Below are positions 16,744 through 24,737 of a stretch of 64,000 nt of DNA, piece by piece. The notes beneath the pieces are model-generated. The model saw nothing but the letters and a program-made list of their open reading frames with translations. It made no database searches and was not told the origin of the DNA. The position numbers and the translations under genes are program-made. How positions within the stretch are numbered: position 1 is the first letter of the stretch; each line of letters begins with the position of its first letter. Source of the stretch: DATJZH01 sp052146815 (lineage in GTDB: Bacteria; Actinomycetota; Actinomycetes; Streptosporangiales; Streptosporangiaceae); NCBI GenBank assembly GCA_052146815.1, contig JBKQMG010000105.1, forward strand, positions 1-64,000, given 5' to 3'.

Positions 16744-16810
16744 TCGAAGATCGCCGGAGGACATCCGACATGGGATCGCCGAGGAAGGACCCCGAGCGGA
16801 GGGTACGTTG

Positions 16811-17362
16811 ATGGCTTCACCGCTGAATGATTGGATGGAAATGCCCGTGCCAAGCTCGTTGGCATGGCTCTCGCTCGGAGACGATCGTGGATCCCTGGGG
16901 GAGCTCGCCCTCGATCACGTGGGCCTGGCGGTCTACGACGTGGATGCGGCGATGGAGCGCTTCGGCACCCGCCTCGGCCTGCACGACTGGGTGCTCTCCA
17001 CCTTCTCGATCGCCTCGACCTATCGCGGAACGGAGCAGATCATCGGCGGCAGGGTCGCCACGGCGGCCATGGGGCCTATTAATTTGGAGCTCGTGCAGCC
17101 GACTCAGGGGTCGTGGACTCCCGTGGAGTTCCTCGAAGGCCGCGGCGAAGGCCTCTATCACCTTGGCTTTCGCGTGCCCGATCTCACCGTCGTGACGCAG
17201 CGGGCGGAGGATGCGGGGATCGAGCTCGAACTGCTCGCAACGCACGCGACGACCCCCGTCTTCACCTACACGGACAACAGCGACCTCTTCGGCGTCACCG
17301 TTGAACTCGTCGGCCCCCGTGTGCCCACCCAGATGATCACTTCGGCCGAGGTCGTTCATTGA
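16811..17362 (+). CDS. VOC-family protein, methylmalonyl-CoA epimerase/glyoxalase-like
   Basis: 183 residues. After a ~30-residue leader the fold opens LALDHVGLAVYDVDAAMERF, continues through GINLELVQP-like strands (residues ~80-105) and GLYHLGFRVPDL, and closes with SDLFGVTVELVGP. The His/Gln/His/Glu positions of two-module VOC enzymes are partly visible (H in LDHVG, H in LYHLG, E in TVELV). It may epimerise or isomerise an acyl-CoA or dicarbonyl; the substrate is unknown. GCGGAGGG lies ahead of ATG 16811, 67 bases after the bicupin gene, in the same direction, so cotranscription is likely. Confidence 0.72.
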   Translation: MASPLNDWMEMPVPSSLAWLSLGDDRGSLGELALDHVGLAVYDVDAAMERFGTRLGLHDWVLSTFSIASTYRGTEQIIGGRVATAAMGPINLELVQPTQGSWTPVEFLEGRGEGLYHLGFRVPDLTVVTQRAEDAGIELELLATHATTPVFTYTDNSDLFGVTVELVGPRVPTQMITSAEVVH

Positions 17363-17402
17363 GGTCCCTGTCCGTTGACTGAACGTTCCCCAGCGACCCG
17401 TC

Positions 17403-18911
17403 ATGACTCCAACCTGGGCTCACGGTATGTCCTGGCGTAACCCTGTACTTCCCGGCTTCTATCCCGATCCCAGCGTCTGCAGGGTGGGTGACGAGTACTT
17501 CTTGGTGGCGTCGTCGTTCACCTGGTTCCCTGGCGTGCCCATCTTTCGGTCGACGAACCTTGTCGACTGGACACAGATCGGCAACGTCCTGGACCGGCCC
17601 TCACAGCTCGACCTCTCGGGAACGACGCACTGGTCGTCGTTTGGTGTCTTCGCCCCGACGATTCGCTACCGCGACGGCCGGTACTACATGATCACGACCG
17701 TCGTCGGAGGACAGGGCGCCACGACGTTCTTCGTGACCACCGAGGACCCGGCCGGTCCGTGGTCCGACCCCGTAGCCGTCGCCGCCCCTGGCATCGACCC
17801 CGATATGGCGTGGGACGACGAGGGCCGCTGCTGGGTGCACTACTCGGGCGGCGCAGCGATCGGCCGAGTCCGCATTGACGACGTCACCGGTGAGGTGCTC
17901 GAGGGCCCTCACGAGGCCTGGGCCGGTACCGGTCTCCAGTATCCCGAAGCGCCACACCTCTTCGGGCGCGACGGCATCTGGTACCTCCTCATCGCCGAGG
18001 GTGGGACCGAGCGCGGCCACTCGGTCACCGTCGCTCGGGCACCGGCCCCCGTGGGGCCATGGGAACCCTGCCCGGCGAACCCGATCCTGAGCCATCGCTC
18101 GACGGACCGGCCGATCCAGAACACCGGCCACGCCGACCTGGTGCAGTCCCCCGACGGTCGGTGGTGGATGGTGCTGCTCGGCGTGCGCCCCCGCGGGGTC
18201 ACTCCGGGCTTCCACGTCCTCGGCCGAGAGACGTTCCTGACAGCGGTGCACTGGGTCGAGGGGTGGCCGGTCGTCGACGAGGTGGTCATGGGTGGCGGGG
18301 AGGCTACGGCAACGGCACCGTGGAGCGGCCGCGACGACTTCGACGAGCCATCGCTGCACCCGCGCTGGATCACCCCGCGTCGGTCACCGACCACCGTGGG
18401 CTCACTCCGCGGCGGCCGGCTCACACTGCACGGCGCCGAGAGGACGCTCGACTCGCCCGACCCTGTGCTCGTCGCCCGCCGCCAGCAGCACCATGGCTGC
18501 CACGTCCGCGCGCTGGTCGATCCCGATACGTCGATCGAAGCGGGGCTGACGATCTACCTTGACGACGGCGCGCACTACGACGTCTCGCTCCGGGAGGACC
18601 AGGTCGTGGTGAGGGCCCGGTGCGGGCCCTTCGACCAGGTGATGGCGACGGCGCCCTATGCGGGGGGCCGGGTAGTCCTCGAGATCGAGACCGTGGAGTC
18701 CTCGGCCGCCTCGGCCGCCTCAGCCACCGCGGGGGCGGCGGGCCCCGACATCGTGCGGCTTGGTGGGGGCGGCGATGTCCTGGCCGAGTTGGACGGGCGC
18801 TACCTGTCCACCGAAGCCCAAGGAGGCTTCCTTGGTCGGGTCATCGGGATGTACGCCGTTGGGGGGAACGCCTCCTTCGACTGGTTTGACTACTTGGAGG
18901 GGCACAGCTGA
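17403..18911 (+). CDS. Glycoside hydrolase family 43 beta-xylosidase/arabinofuranosidase-like
   Basis: 502 residues. The five-bladed catalytic domain comes first: NPVLPGFYPDPSVC holds the general-base Asp, GIDPDMAWDDEG the pKa-modulating Asp, and LQYPEAPHLF the general-acid Glu. A C-terminal beta-sandwich (about residue 315 onward, WSGRDDFDEPSLHPRWI) matches the GH43_C2 region of XynB-type enzymes. It would remove xylose or arabinose from short xylan oligomers. I see no signal peptide, so it is probably cytoplasmic. Neither ATG 17403 nor ATG 17427 has a good ribosome site. An Ala/Ser-rich loop lies near residue 445. Confidence 0.87.
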   Translation: MTPTWAHGMSWRNPVLPGFYPDPSVCRVGDEYFLVASSFTWFPGVPIFRSTNLVDWTQIGNVLDRPSQLDLSGTTHWSSFGVFAPTIRYRDGRYYMITTVVGGQGATTFFVTTEDPAGPWSDPVAVAAPGIDPDMAWDDEGRCWVHYSGGAAIGRVRIDDVTGEVLEGPHEAWAGTGLQYPEAPHLFGRDGIWYLLIAEGGTERGHSVTVARAPAPVGPWEPCPANPILSHRSTDRPIQNTGHADLVQSPDGRWWMVLLGVRPRGVTPGFHVLGRETFLTAVHWVEGWPVVDEVVMGGGEATATAPWSGRDDFDEPSLHPRWITPRRSPTTVGSLRGGRLTLHGAERTLDSPDPVLVARRQQHHGCHVRALVDPDTSIEAGLTIYLDDGAHYDVSLREDQVVVRARCGPFDQVMATAPYAGGRVVLEIETVESSAASAASATAGAAGPDIVRLGGGGDVLAELDGRYLSTEAQGGFLGRVIGMYAVGGNASFDWFDYLEGHS

Positions 18912-18961
18912 CCCGAGGCCGAAATGAACTTGGCCGATTCGCTCCACGGACCGGGCGTACG

Positions 18962-19243
18962 ATGCTGATCGCCATGAATCGCTGGTTCTCGCCTCGAGCT
19001 CTCCTCCTCCATCTCGAGTTCTGGTTCATCGTCGCCGGCTGCGCAGCTGCCACCTGGTGGCAGGCGAACCGGGCTCTCGGAGGCAACGGGCTCAGCTGGT
19101 TCTACACCTTTGAATGGCCGATCTTCGCCGGGATAGCCGTCGCGGCGTGGTGGCACCTCATCCACGAGGACCCAGAGGAACGCGCCGCCCGGAAGAGGGA
19201 GAGGGCGGAGATCGATCCCACCGAGCGCAAGGCCGAATGGTAG
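18962..19243 (+). CDS. Small two-helix membrane protein of unknown function
   Basis: 93 residues (89 if the ATG at 18,974 is used). Two membrane helices are visible, about residues 15-35 (LEFWFIVAGCAAATWW) and 48-66 (FEWPIFAGIAVAAWWHLI), followed by a charged cytoplasmic tail rich in Glu/Arg. I do not recognise a named family. Similar short proteins occur near respiratory genes in Acidimicrobiia-like genomes, which fits the oxidase assembly genes that follow, but that link is only positional. The 227 bases up to 19,470 contain no RNA gene or promoter I can support. Confidence 0.55.
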   Translation: MLIAMNRWFSPRALLLHLEFWFIVAGCAAATWWQANRALGGNGLSWFYTFEWPIFAGIAVAAWWHLIHEDPEERAARKRERAEIDPTERKAEW

Positions 19244-19470
19244 GTCGAACTCCCGTAGGCCACTCGGCTCGCACGTCACCCACCAGCCGTTTTGGCGTCC
19301 CACGGATCAGCAGGTGCAAGAGGCGGTCACCGGGATCCCCACCCAGGTCACCAGAGTGCTCATCTGCTGGCCGGCTGGGGATCGGCGTTGCCGATACAAC
19401 CGATCGGATGCCATTAGCCTGACCCCGTGGATTCGGGGGGACAGCCCACGGTCAAGTGCAGGGCGCGCCC

Positions 19471-20076
19471 ATGACGACGCCGGAGATAGCGGATTCCCGA
19501 AGGGGCTCACCGGACGGAGTTTTCAAGTGGGTCGCCGCGCTCGCCGCCGCGTGCCTCATCGGCTTCGTGGTATTCGTCATCGTCCGTGGATCCCCTCACC
19601 GCACGCCCGTCGGAAGCTCCGCCCTTGAGGCGCCGCCGCCGGTGGTGCTGAAGCCGGGTACGTTGGCGCCCGGCTTCTCCCTGCCCAATCTTCACGGTGG
19701 TGGTCCGGTGTCGTTGTCGTCCTACCGGGGAAGGCCGGTGATCGTCAATTTCTTCGCCTCATGGTGCCCGGACTGTCGGGCCGAGCTCGGGGCAATGGCG
19801 ACGATCGCCCGTGCCACTGCTGGGCGAGTGACGGTAATCGGCGTGGACTCCAACGAGACATCCGACGCGACCGCAACGAGGCTGCTCGCCGCCGCCGCCG
19901 CCACGTACCCCGTGGCCGTGGACGCCCAGGCCAAGGTGGCGACCCAGTATCTGGTTCAGGCCCTCCCGGTCAGCTACTTCCTTGACAGCTCGGGGAGGGT
20001 CGTGGGGGCGGCCCTGGGCCCCCAGACCGTGTCGTCGCTGGAGCGTTGGGTGGCACGCCTCGGTGTAGGCGCATGA
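19471..20076 (+). CDS. Membrane-anchored thioredoxin-like protein, TlpA/ResA type
   Basis: 201 residues. One N-terminal membrane anchor (residues ~19-40), then a TlpA fold: PGTLAPGFSLPNL, VIVNFFASWCPDC with the redox pair in WCPDC, and VSYFLDSSGRVVG with the cis-Pro region before it (ALPVSYF). Such proteins face outward and reduce cytochrome or Cu-site thiols. Position ahead of SCO1 suggests a role in oxidase copper-centre assembly. I used ATG 19471 rather than the GTG five codons earlier. Its stop overlaps the SCO1 start as ATGA. Confidence 0.82.
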   Translation: MTTPEIADSRRGSPDGVFKWVAALAAACLIGFVVFVIVRGSPHRTPVGSSALEAPPPVVLKPGTLAPGFSLPNLHGGGPVSLSSYRGRPVIVNFFASWCPDCRAELGAMATIARATAGRVTVIGVDSNETSDATATRLLAAAAATYPVAVDAQAKVATQYLVQALPVSYFLDSSGRVVGAALGPQTVSSLERWVARLGVGA

Positions 20077-20966
20077 GCCCGTCGAGCGGGGTGGGGGCGG
20101 GCAAGGTGCCCCCCCCATCGACGGACGCTGCCGGCGATGGGGCGCCGAGCCCGGAGAACCCGCCCATCGACCGGACGGCAGCGCTGGCCCAGGGCGCGCC
20201 CGGGATCCCGACCAAGTTCGTCTACTGGGCGCTGGGGGTGGTTCTCGTCGTGAGCCTGGGCGGCCTGCTCGGTGAACACCTGCTCTCATCGGCCGGCCTC
20301 AACCCGGTCGCCACAACCGTGCCCAGCACGGCGGCCACGACCGTGCCGGTCCCGACACCGAGCATCGTCACGCCGGAGCGCTCAATCGACTCCTCGCTTG
20401 CGTCGTTTATGGGTGTCACCGTGTTGGCGCCCCACCCGGCCTCCCCGTTCACCCTCACTGATCAGAGCGGCCAGCCGACATCGGTGCCCGCCCAGCCGCC
20501 ACGTGTGGTCGTCCTAACCTTCTTCAATGCGCCGTGCAACGACATCTGCCCGGTGGAGGCGGCCGAGCTGGAACAGGCCGACACCGATCTGGGCGCGGCG
20601 GCGGCTGATGTCGAGTTCGTCACGGTGAACACCGACCCGCTTGCCCTTGCGCAGTCCGCGGACGCCCCGGTGCTCGCCGAGACCCGGCTCGCTTCGCTGC
20701 CAAACTGGCACATGGTCACGGGCCCTCTGGCGACCCTCGACTCGACCTGGAAGGCCTACGGCGTGTCGATCTCCGTTGAAAAAAAGACCGGCCTGGAAGC
20801 CCATAACGATGTCATGGCCTTCATCGACCCCCGGGGAGACCTGCGCTATCGAGCGACACCGTACGCCGACGAGAGCTCGACGGGGACGTTCAGCCTTCCC
20901 GCCGCGACTATCGCACGGTGGGGGCAGGGCATCGCCACCTACGCCGCGCAGCTGATCAGGCAGTGA
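20073..20966 (+). CDS. SCO1/SenC-family copper chaperone for cytochrome c oxidase
   Basis: 297 residues: a long Pro/Ala/Gly-rich N-terminus, a membrane anchor at about 55-78, a linker, then a thioredoxin-fold domain. The copper site is visible as CNDICP (two Cys in CxxxC) and the distal His in AHNDVMAFID. SCO proteins deliver copper to the CuA site of subunit II or reduce its cysteines. ATG 20073 overlaps the TlpA-like stop (ATGA) and its own stop overlaps the next gene (GTGA), so the three genes are translationally coupled. Subunit II itself is not in the window. Confidence 0.87.
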   Translation: MSPSSGVGAGKVPPPSTDAAGDGAPSPENPPIDRTAALAQGAPGIPTKFVYWALGVVLVVSLGGLLGEHLLSSAGLNPVATTVPSTAATTVPVPTPSIVTPERSIDSSLASFMGVTVLAPHPASPFTLTDQSGQPTSVPAQPPRVVVLTFFNAPCNDICPVEAAELEQADTDLGAAAADVEFVTVNTDPLALAQSADAPVLAETRLASLPNWHMVTGPLATLDSTWKAYGVSISVEKKTGLEAHNDVMAFIDPRGDLRYRATPYADESSTGTFSLPAATIARWGQGIATYAAQLIRQ

Positions 20967-21589
20967 GCGACCCGACCCCGTCGGACAGGAAGGCACGGAT
21001 ATGGCACCGCCACCGCGGGCTGCTCGTCGGGCTCACAGTCTTCGTCGTGCTCCTGATCACGGTGTTGACCGACCTACCGGTCGGGACCTCAAGGACGGAT
21101 GACATCAGCGCCGAACGGAGTGTGATGAGCGAGGTCAACACCGATCTCGCTCCGTGCGCCCTGGGAACCCAACAGGCGATCGGGATCTGGCGGCTGCAGG
21201 CCGCCCACGAGCTCACTCCGGCCGAGCGCTCGCCTACACCGGGACTGCTGAACGACGACCAGTCGGCCTGTTCTTTCACCAGCGAAGAGATCTTCGACCT
21301 CGTGAACATGGAGGTTCCGGGGACTCCTGCCGGGAAGCACCTCGGCCAGGTTATTTCGACCGCGACCTTGTGGACGACGTCGGACGCCCTGCGAGCGATC
21401 GAAGATGTGCAGACGCTCATGAACGACCCTAACAACGCATCGGTCCTGCACAACCTCTCGGCCGCGGAGAAGCAGCTAGCCGCGGACCGTCGCAGCGCTC
21501 TCGCGGAGGAGGATGCGGCGGACCGAACGCTCGATACCCACCTGCAACCCGTCGACCTACCGGCAATTGACGGGACGAGCGCCGGCTGA
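20963..21589 (+). CDS. Single-pass membrane protein of unknown function in the SCO1 operon
   Basis: 208 residues from GTG 20963, which overlaps the SCO1 stop. There is one membrane helix at about residues 19-38 (LLVGLTVFVVLLITVL), then an outward-facing, mostly helical domain with two Cys (APCALGTQ and QSACSF) that could form a disulfide. No named family is recognised. Coupling to SCO1 and the TlpA-like gene suggests an oxidase assembly or metal-handling role, but this rests on position alone. The frame ends 7 bases before the convergent ctaG stop. Confidence 0.6.
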   Translation: MSDPTPSDRKARIWHRHRGLLVGLTVFVVLLITVLTDLPVGTSRTDDISAERSVMSEVNTDLAPCALGTQQAIGIWRLQAAHELTPAERSPTPGLLNDDQSACSFTSEEIFDLVNMEVPGTPAGKHLGQVISTATLWTTSDALRAIEDVQTLMNDPNNASVLHNLSAAEKQLAADRRSALAEEDAADRTLDTHLQPVDLPAIDGTSAG

Positions 21590-21596
21590 CGATCCG

Positions 21597-22412
21597 TCAG
21601 GGGGTCGTGGCCGGGCCGCCGGGGGTCCCCCCCACCGGCGGTAATCCCCGCCGGCGTTCGGCCCTCGAAAGCGCCAGTAGCTCCGCATCAGGGTCCTCGT
21701 CGGACTTCAACCACAGGAGGGCGTTCCAAAAGATCACGGGGGCGAAGGCCGCGGCGGCCACGAACCAGAGCACCGCCGAGGAGATCTGCTGGTCGGCGGC
21801 GGCGCTGAGCCCCCCCACGACATGGTGGAAGTTCCGGTAGAAATCGTGGTTGGACAGGCCGACCACGTAGGCGAGGATCCAGAAGGCCCACATCACGAAG
21901 GCCGCCAGCACCGCTCGTCGCAGATAACCTGAGCGTGGTGCCAGTGGCGGCGATGCAGCAAGCTCCAGCCATAGGCCCAGCCCGAAGATCACGAGGCTGG
22001 CCCCTTCCAGCAGCGCCATCCAGCCGTGCTCGGCCACCGCTGCCACCGCACCGGGAGCGTGCCACGCTACGACAACGCAGAGGTCACTGGCGATGAAGCC
22101 GAGCGACCATCGCAGCTCGCGGTGCCGACGGCGACGGTCGGCGACCCTGTCGATGATCCCTCGACGTCCGTCGGGGGACCCGTCGCCGGCTAGTCCCAAG
22201 TACCGCCACGGGGCACCCACCGTCAACAGCGCGGGTAGGACGATCGCCAGGAGTGAGAACTGGAGCGCCGCGCCGTACTCCGCATGCCGCGCCGTGGCCG
22301 AGAGTGGGGGGACAAGGGCCATGATGGCGACGGCGACTGCGGCCAAGAGGCACCAGGCTCGCCAGCGTGTGGTCGGTTCGGGGGGCCGCACGCTGGCAAC
22401 CCCGCTGCTCAT
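21597..22412 (-). CDS. ctaG: Cytochrome c oxidase assembly factor CtaG (caa3 type), left genome
   Basis: 271 residues with about seven membrane helices. The family hallmarks are visible: conserved His/Trp positions in VAWHAPGAV and in SNHDFYRNFHHVVGG, and the C-terminal DQQISSAVLWFVAAAAFAPVI stretch. CtaG-type proteins support CuB insertion into subunit I. The start is ATG 22412, overlapping the stop of a 37-residue membrane protein (ATGA). The homologous gene of the other genome is at 25,486-26,418 on the plus strand. Confidence 0.82.
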   Translation of the reverse strand: MSSGVASVRPPEPTTRWRAWCLLAAVAVAIMALVPPLSATARHAEYGAALQFSLLAIVLPALLTVGAPWRYLGLAGDGSPDGRRGIIDRVADRRRRHRELRWSLGFIASDLCVVVAWHAPGAVAAVAEHGWMALLEGASLVIFGLGLWLELAASPPLAPRSGYLRRAVLAAFVMWAFWILAYVVGLSNHDFYRNFHHVVGGLSAAADQQISSAVLWFVAAAAFAPVIFWNALLWLKSDEDPDAELLALSRAERRRGLPPVGGTPGGPATTP

Positions 22413-22522
22413 CGCGTCGGTCGACGCTGGAAGAAGCCCCAGAGAAGTACGACGCACAGGACGCCAAGGGGGATGGCGAACGTCAGTGCCTGGGTGCCGG
22501 CTAGGTCGGATGCCGTGATCAC
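22409..22522 (-). CDS. 37-residue single-helix membrane protein between subunit III and ctaG
   Basis: A very short gene from GTG 22522 to a stop that overlaps the ctaG ATG as ATGA. GGAGAG lies 8 bases ahead of the GTG. The peptide is one membrane helix (ALTFAIPLGVLCVVLLWGFF) with a basic end (QRRPTR). The right-hand genome has an analogous small single-helix gene two genes after subunit III (26,465). It could be a small oxidase subunit; that is inference from position and shape. Confidence 0.5.
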   Translation of the reverse strand: MITASDLAGTQALTFAIPLGVLCVVLLWGFFQRRPTR

Positions 22523-22539
22523 AGGTTCACTCTCCAGGC

Positions 22540-23217
22540 TCAGATGACGTAGAACAATACCCAAAAGAACGTGGCTACGAGGGCGATGAACCCCCAGAAG
22601 TACGTACAACCGTTGAGGTTGGCACGAAAGAGGCGCGCCACCGGCAGGGTCGAGTTGGGTGCCCCTCCGTCTTGGACAATCGCGCGTCGGAGTCGCATCT
22701 CCCTCGCCAGGATGGTTTCGAGCCAGTAGGTTCCGCCCAGCACCAGGGCGATGTTCATTGCGCCCCAGGCGATGAAGCAGGAGGCGTAGCCGCTCGAGCC
22801 CGGGAAGAAGGGCAGGTCGGTCATCTGCCAGATCTGGAGGCCGATGACCAGGAGCCCTCCGAGGACAGCCGTCCAGCCGGCCACCTGCCAGTCCAGGGTT
22901 TCGCTGTCACGGAACCGACGCTCGCCGAACTGCACCAGGAGGGCGCTGGCCACCGTGATGGCGAAGATGGCCGCACCGGCCGCGGTGGGCGCGGTGACCC
23001 CATTGGGTCGCCACAGGTCCCCGTTGTTGGCCGAGCGTAGGTAGAAGTAGGCGAACGCAAGGGCGGCGAAGGCGAAGGCCCATATGCCGATGAGGAGTCT
23101 GCCTCCGGTCCAAAGGGCTCCTTCCTGGGCCCGCAGCTCGAAGGCGATCTCCTCCGGCGTCTCCTGCAGCTGCGCGAAGCTCTCGAATCGCTGGTTGTCC
23201 GCCGGGTCGCGTTCCAT
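22540..23217 (-). CDS. ctaE: Cytochrome c oxidase subunit III, left genome
   Basis: 225 residues with five hydrophobic helices after a soluble N-terminus: LLIGIWAFAFAALAFAYFYLRS, a second pair around 80-125, MNIALVLGGTYWLETI, and the final TYFWGFIALVATFFWVLFYV. The short five-helix form is typical of actinobacterial caa3-like oxidases. Its role is structural and proton-uptake support for subunit I. ATG 23217 follows ctaD by 11 bases in the same direction, and a 17-base gap leads to the 37-residue gene. Confidence 0.82.
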   Translation of the reverse strand: MERDPADNQRFESFAQLQETPEEIAFELRAQEGALWTGGRLLIGIWAFAFAALAFAYFYLRSANNGDLWRPNGVTAPTAAGAAIFAITVASALLVQFGERRFRDSETLDWQVAGWTAVLGGLLVIGLQIWQMTDLPFFPGSSGYASCFIAWGAMNIALVLGGTYWLETILAREMRLRRAIVQDGGAPNSTLPVARLFRANLNGCTYFWGFIALVATFFWVLFYVI

Positions 23218-23228
23218 CCTCTACCCCC

Positions 23229-24032
23229 TCACGCTATCGGGGGCCGTGGATCGCCGTCACCATCCACCCCGGTCGCCAGGTCGTCGGGTTCGACCGCCCC
23301 CGCAGGGGCGATCGTTGACATCGCCATCCCCAGATCGGCCACCGGTGCGGCATCGGCTTCGCCGTAGTGGTAGGGATCGTTCAAGACCACCGGAATGCGC
23401 TCGAAGTTGAACCACGGCACCGGAGTGGGCGTCTGCCACTCCAGGCCGAGCGAGTTCCACGGGTTCGGTGGGGCCTCGTGTGGCGTCAGGTAGATCGACC
23501 AGATGAAGTTGATGATGAACAAGAAGAACGACGCACCGAGACAGTAGGCGCTGATGCTCGAGATGTCGTTCAACGTCTGCAGGTTTGGGGCGTACTCGAA
23601 CACCCGCCGCGGCTGGCCGAGGAGGCCCACCAGGAAGAGCGGGAAGAAGGTCAGGTTGAAGAAGACGAAGAACGTCCAGAAGTGCCACTTGCTGAGCCGG
23701 CGGTTCATGGTCTTGCCGGTGATCTTCGGGAACCAGTAGTAGAACCCCCCGAACAGGGCAAAGATGAGGCCGCCCATGATCGTGTAGTGGAAGTGCGCCA
23801 GCACGAAGAAACTGCCGTGGACGGTGACATTGACCGGGACGTCGGAGAGAAACACGCCGGTCACCCCGCCGATCAGGAAGTTGAACACCATCCCGAGACA
23901 GAAGAGCATCGGGGTGTCACAGCGAATTTTCGCTTTCCACAGGGTGCCGAGCGTGACGAGGTAGAGGAATCCGGTGGGAATCGAGATGAGCTCCGTCGTG
24001 AGCATGAACAGCGGCCGCATGTCCGGGTTCAT
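23229..24032 (-). CDS. ctaD: Cytochrome c oxidase subunit I, C-terminal part only, left genome
   Basis: About 267 residues, the last half of a ~550-residue protein. Genuine family sequence runs from NPDMRPLFMLTTELISIP onward. It includes TGVFLSDVPVN and the helix-X motif LAHFHYTIMGG, which carries the heme a and a3 axial histidines, then HFWTFF and GQPRRVFEY. Helix II (heme a His), helix VI (HPEVY cross-link) and helix VII (His pair) are absent. At about 24,021-24,032 the frame runs into the reverse strand of the plus-strand ctaD fragment, and the further upstream residues (KKKASANSIG) have no family meaning. This is where two genomes are joined, not a natural gene start. Confidence 0.88.
   Translation of the reverse strand: MNPDMRPLFMLTTELISIPTGFLYLVTLGTLWKAKIRCDTPMLFCLGMVFNFLIGGVTGVFLSDVPVNVTVHGSFFVLAHFHYTIMGGLIFALFGGFYYWFPKITGKTMNRRLSKWHFWTFFVFFNLTFFPLFLVGLLGQPRRVFEYAPNLQTLNDISSISAYCLGASFFLFIINFIWSIYLTPHEAPPNPWNSLGLEWQTPTPVPWFNFERIPVVLNDPYHYGEADAAPVADLGMAMSTIAPAGAVEPDDLATGVDGDGDPRPPIA
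24021..24032. other. Head-to-head junction of two ctaD fragments (probable chimeric join)
   Basis: Reading leftward on the minus strand gives one ctaD; reading rightward on the plus strand gives a different ctaD. Both start at nearly the same internal codon region. The bases GTCCGGGTTCAT fit both genes: as the reverse complement of an MNPD codon run on the left and as part of a plausible PSGF run on the right. They would be the short overlap that allowed the join. Base composition rises visibly to the right. Confidence 0.8.
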
Positions 24033-24735
24033 CTTCCTGGTGGCCATGGGCACCTTCTGGAAAGCGAAGATCCGATTCACGGTGCCGATGCTGTTCGCGC
24101 TCGCCTTCTTCTTCAACTTCCTGATCGGCGGGGTGACCGGGGTTTATCTGTCTGACGTCCCGGTGAACACTACGGCGCACGGCAGCTTCTTCGTGATGGC
24201 GCACTTCCACTACACGATCATGGGCGGCCTGATCTTCGCCTTCATGGGCGGCTGTTACTACTGGCTGCCCAAGATGATAGGCATCAATCTGAACCAAACG
24301 CTGGGTAAGGTTCACTTCTGGACGATGTTCATCTTCTTCAACTCGACGTTCCTGCCATTGTTCGGGGTCGGGCGGGCCGCCCAGCCGAGGCGGGTGTTCG
24401 AGTACGCGCGCAACCTGCAGACCCTGAACGACTGGGTGTCCATCTCGTCGTTCTTCCTCGGCGCCTCGATCCTGATTTTCCTCATCAACTTCGTCTGGTC
24501 GACGGTCATCGTCAGGGAGCGGGTAACAGGCAACCTGTGGAATTCCCGCGGCCTGGAGTGGCAGGTGGCCTCGCCGCCCGCCGCCGGGAACTTCGAACAC
24601 GTGCCGGTCGTGCTGTCCGGCCCGTACGAGTACGGGGTGAAGGACGCGCCGCCGGTCGCCGACCTGAATCCGCCTGTCGGCGTGCTGGCCGCCGCGCTGA
24701 ACGGCAACGGCCAGCCGGCCCGAGCGGAGGCATAG
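24021..24735 (+). CDS. ctaD: Cytochrome c oxidase subunit I, C-terminal part only, right genome
   Basis: About 237 residues of genuine sequence from SGFIFLVAMGTFWKAK to the stop. It carries TGVYLSDVPVN, the helix-X heme-ligand motif MAHFHYTIMGG, HFWTMFIFFN, AQPRRVFEYA and a C-terminal tail ending DLNPPVGV. The N-terminal ~300 residues, with helix II, VI and VII ligands, are missing. The bases before 24,021 translate without family resemblance because they belong to the other strand's gene. It is clearly homologous to but different from the minus-strand fragment. ctaE follows after 2 bases. Confidence 0.88.
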
Positions 24736-24737
24736 TC

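Noticed and set aside
23229..24735. A natural inverted duplication of the oxidase genes in one genome
   Set aside because: The two ctaD fragments are well diverged, both are truncated at the same internal point, and base composition differs between sides; a chimeric join explains this more simply.
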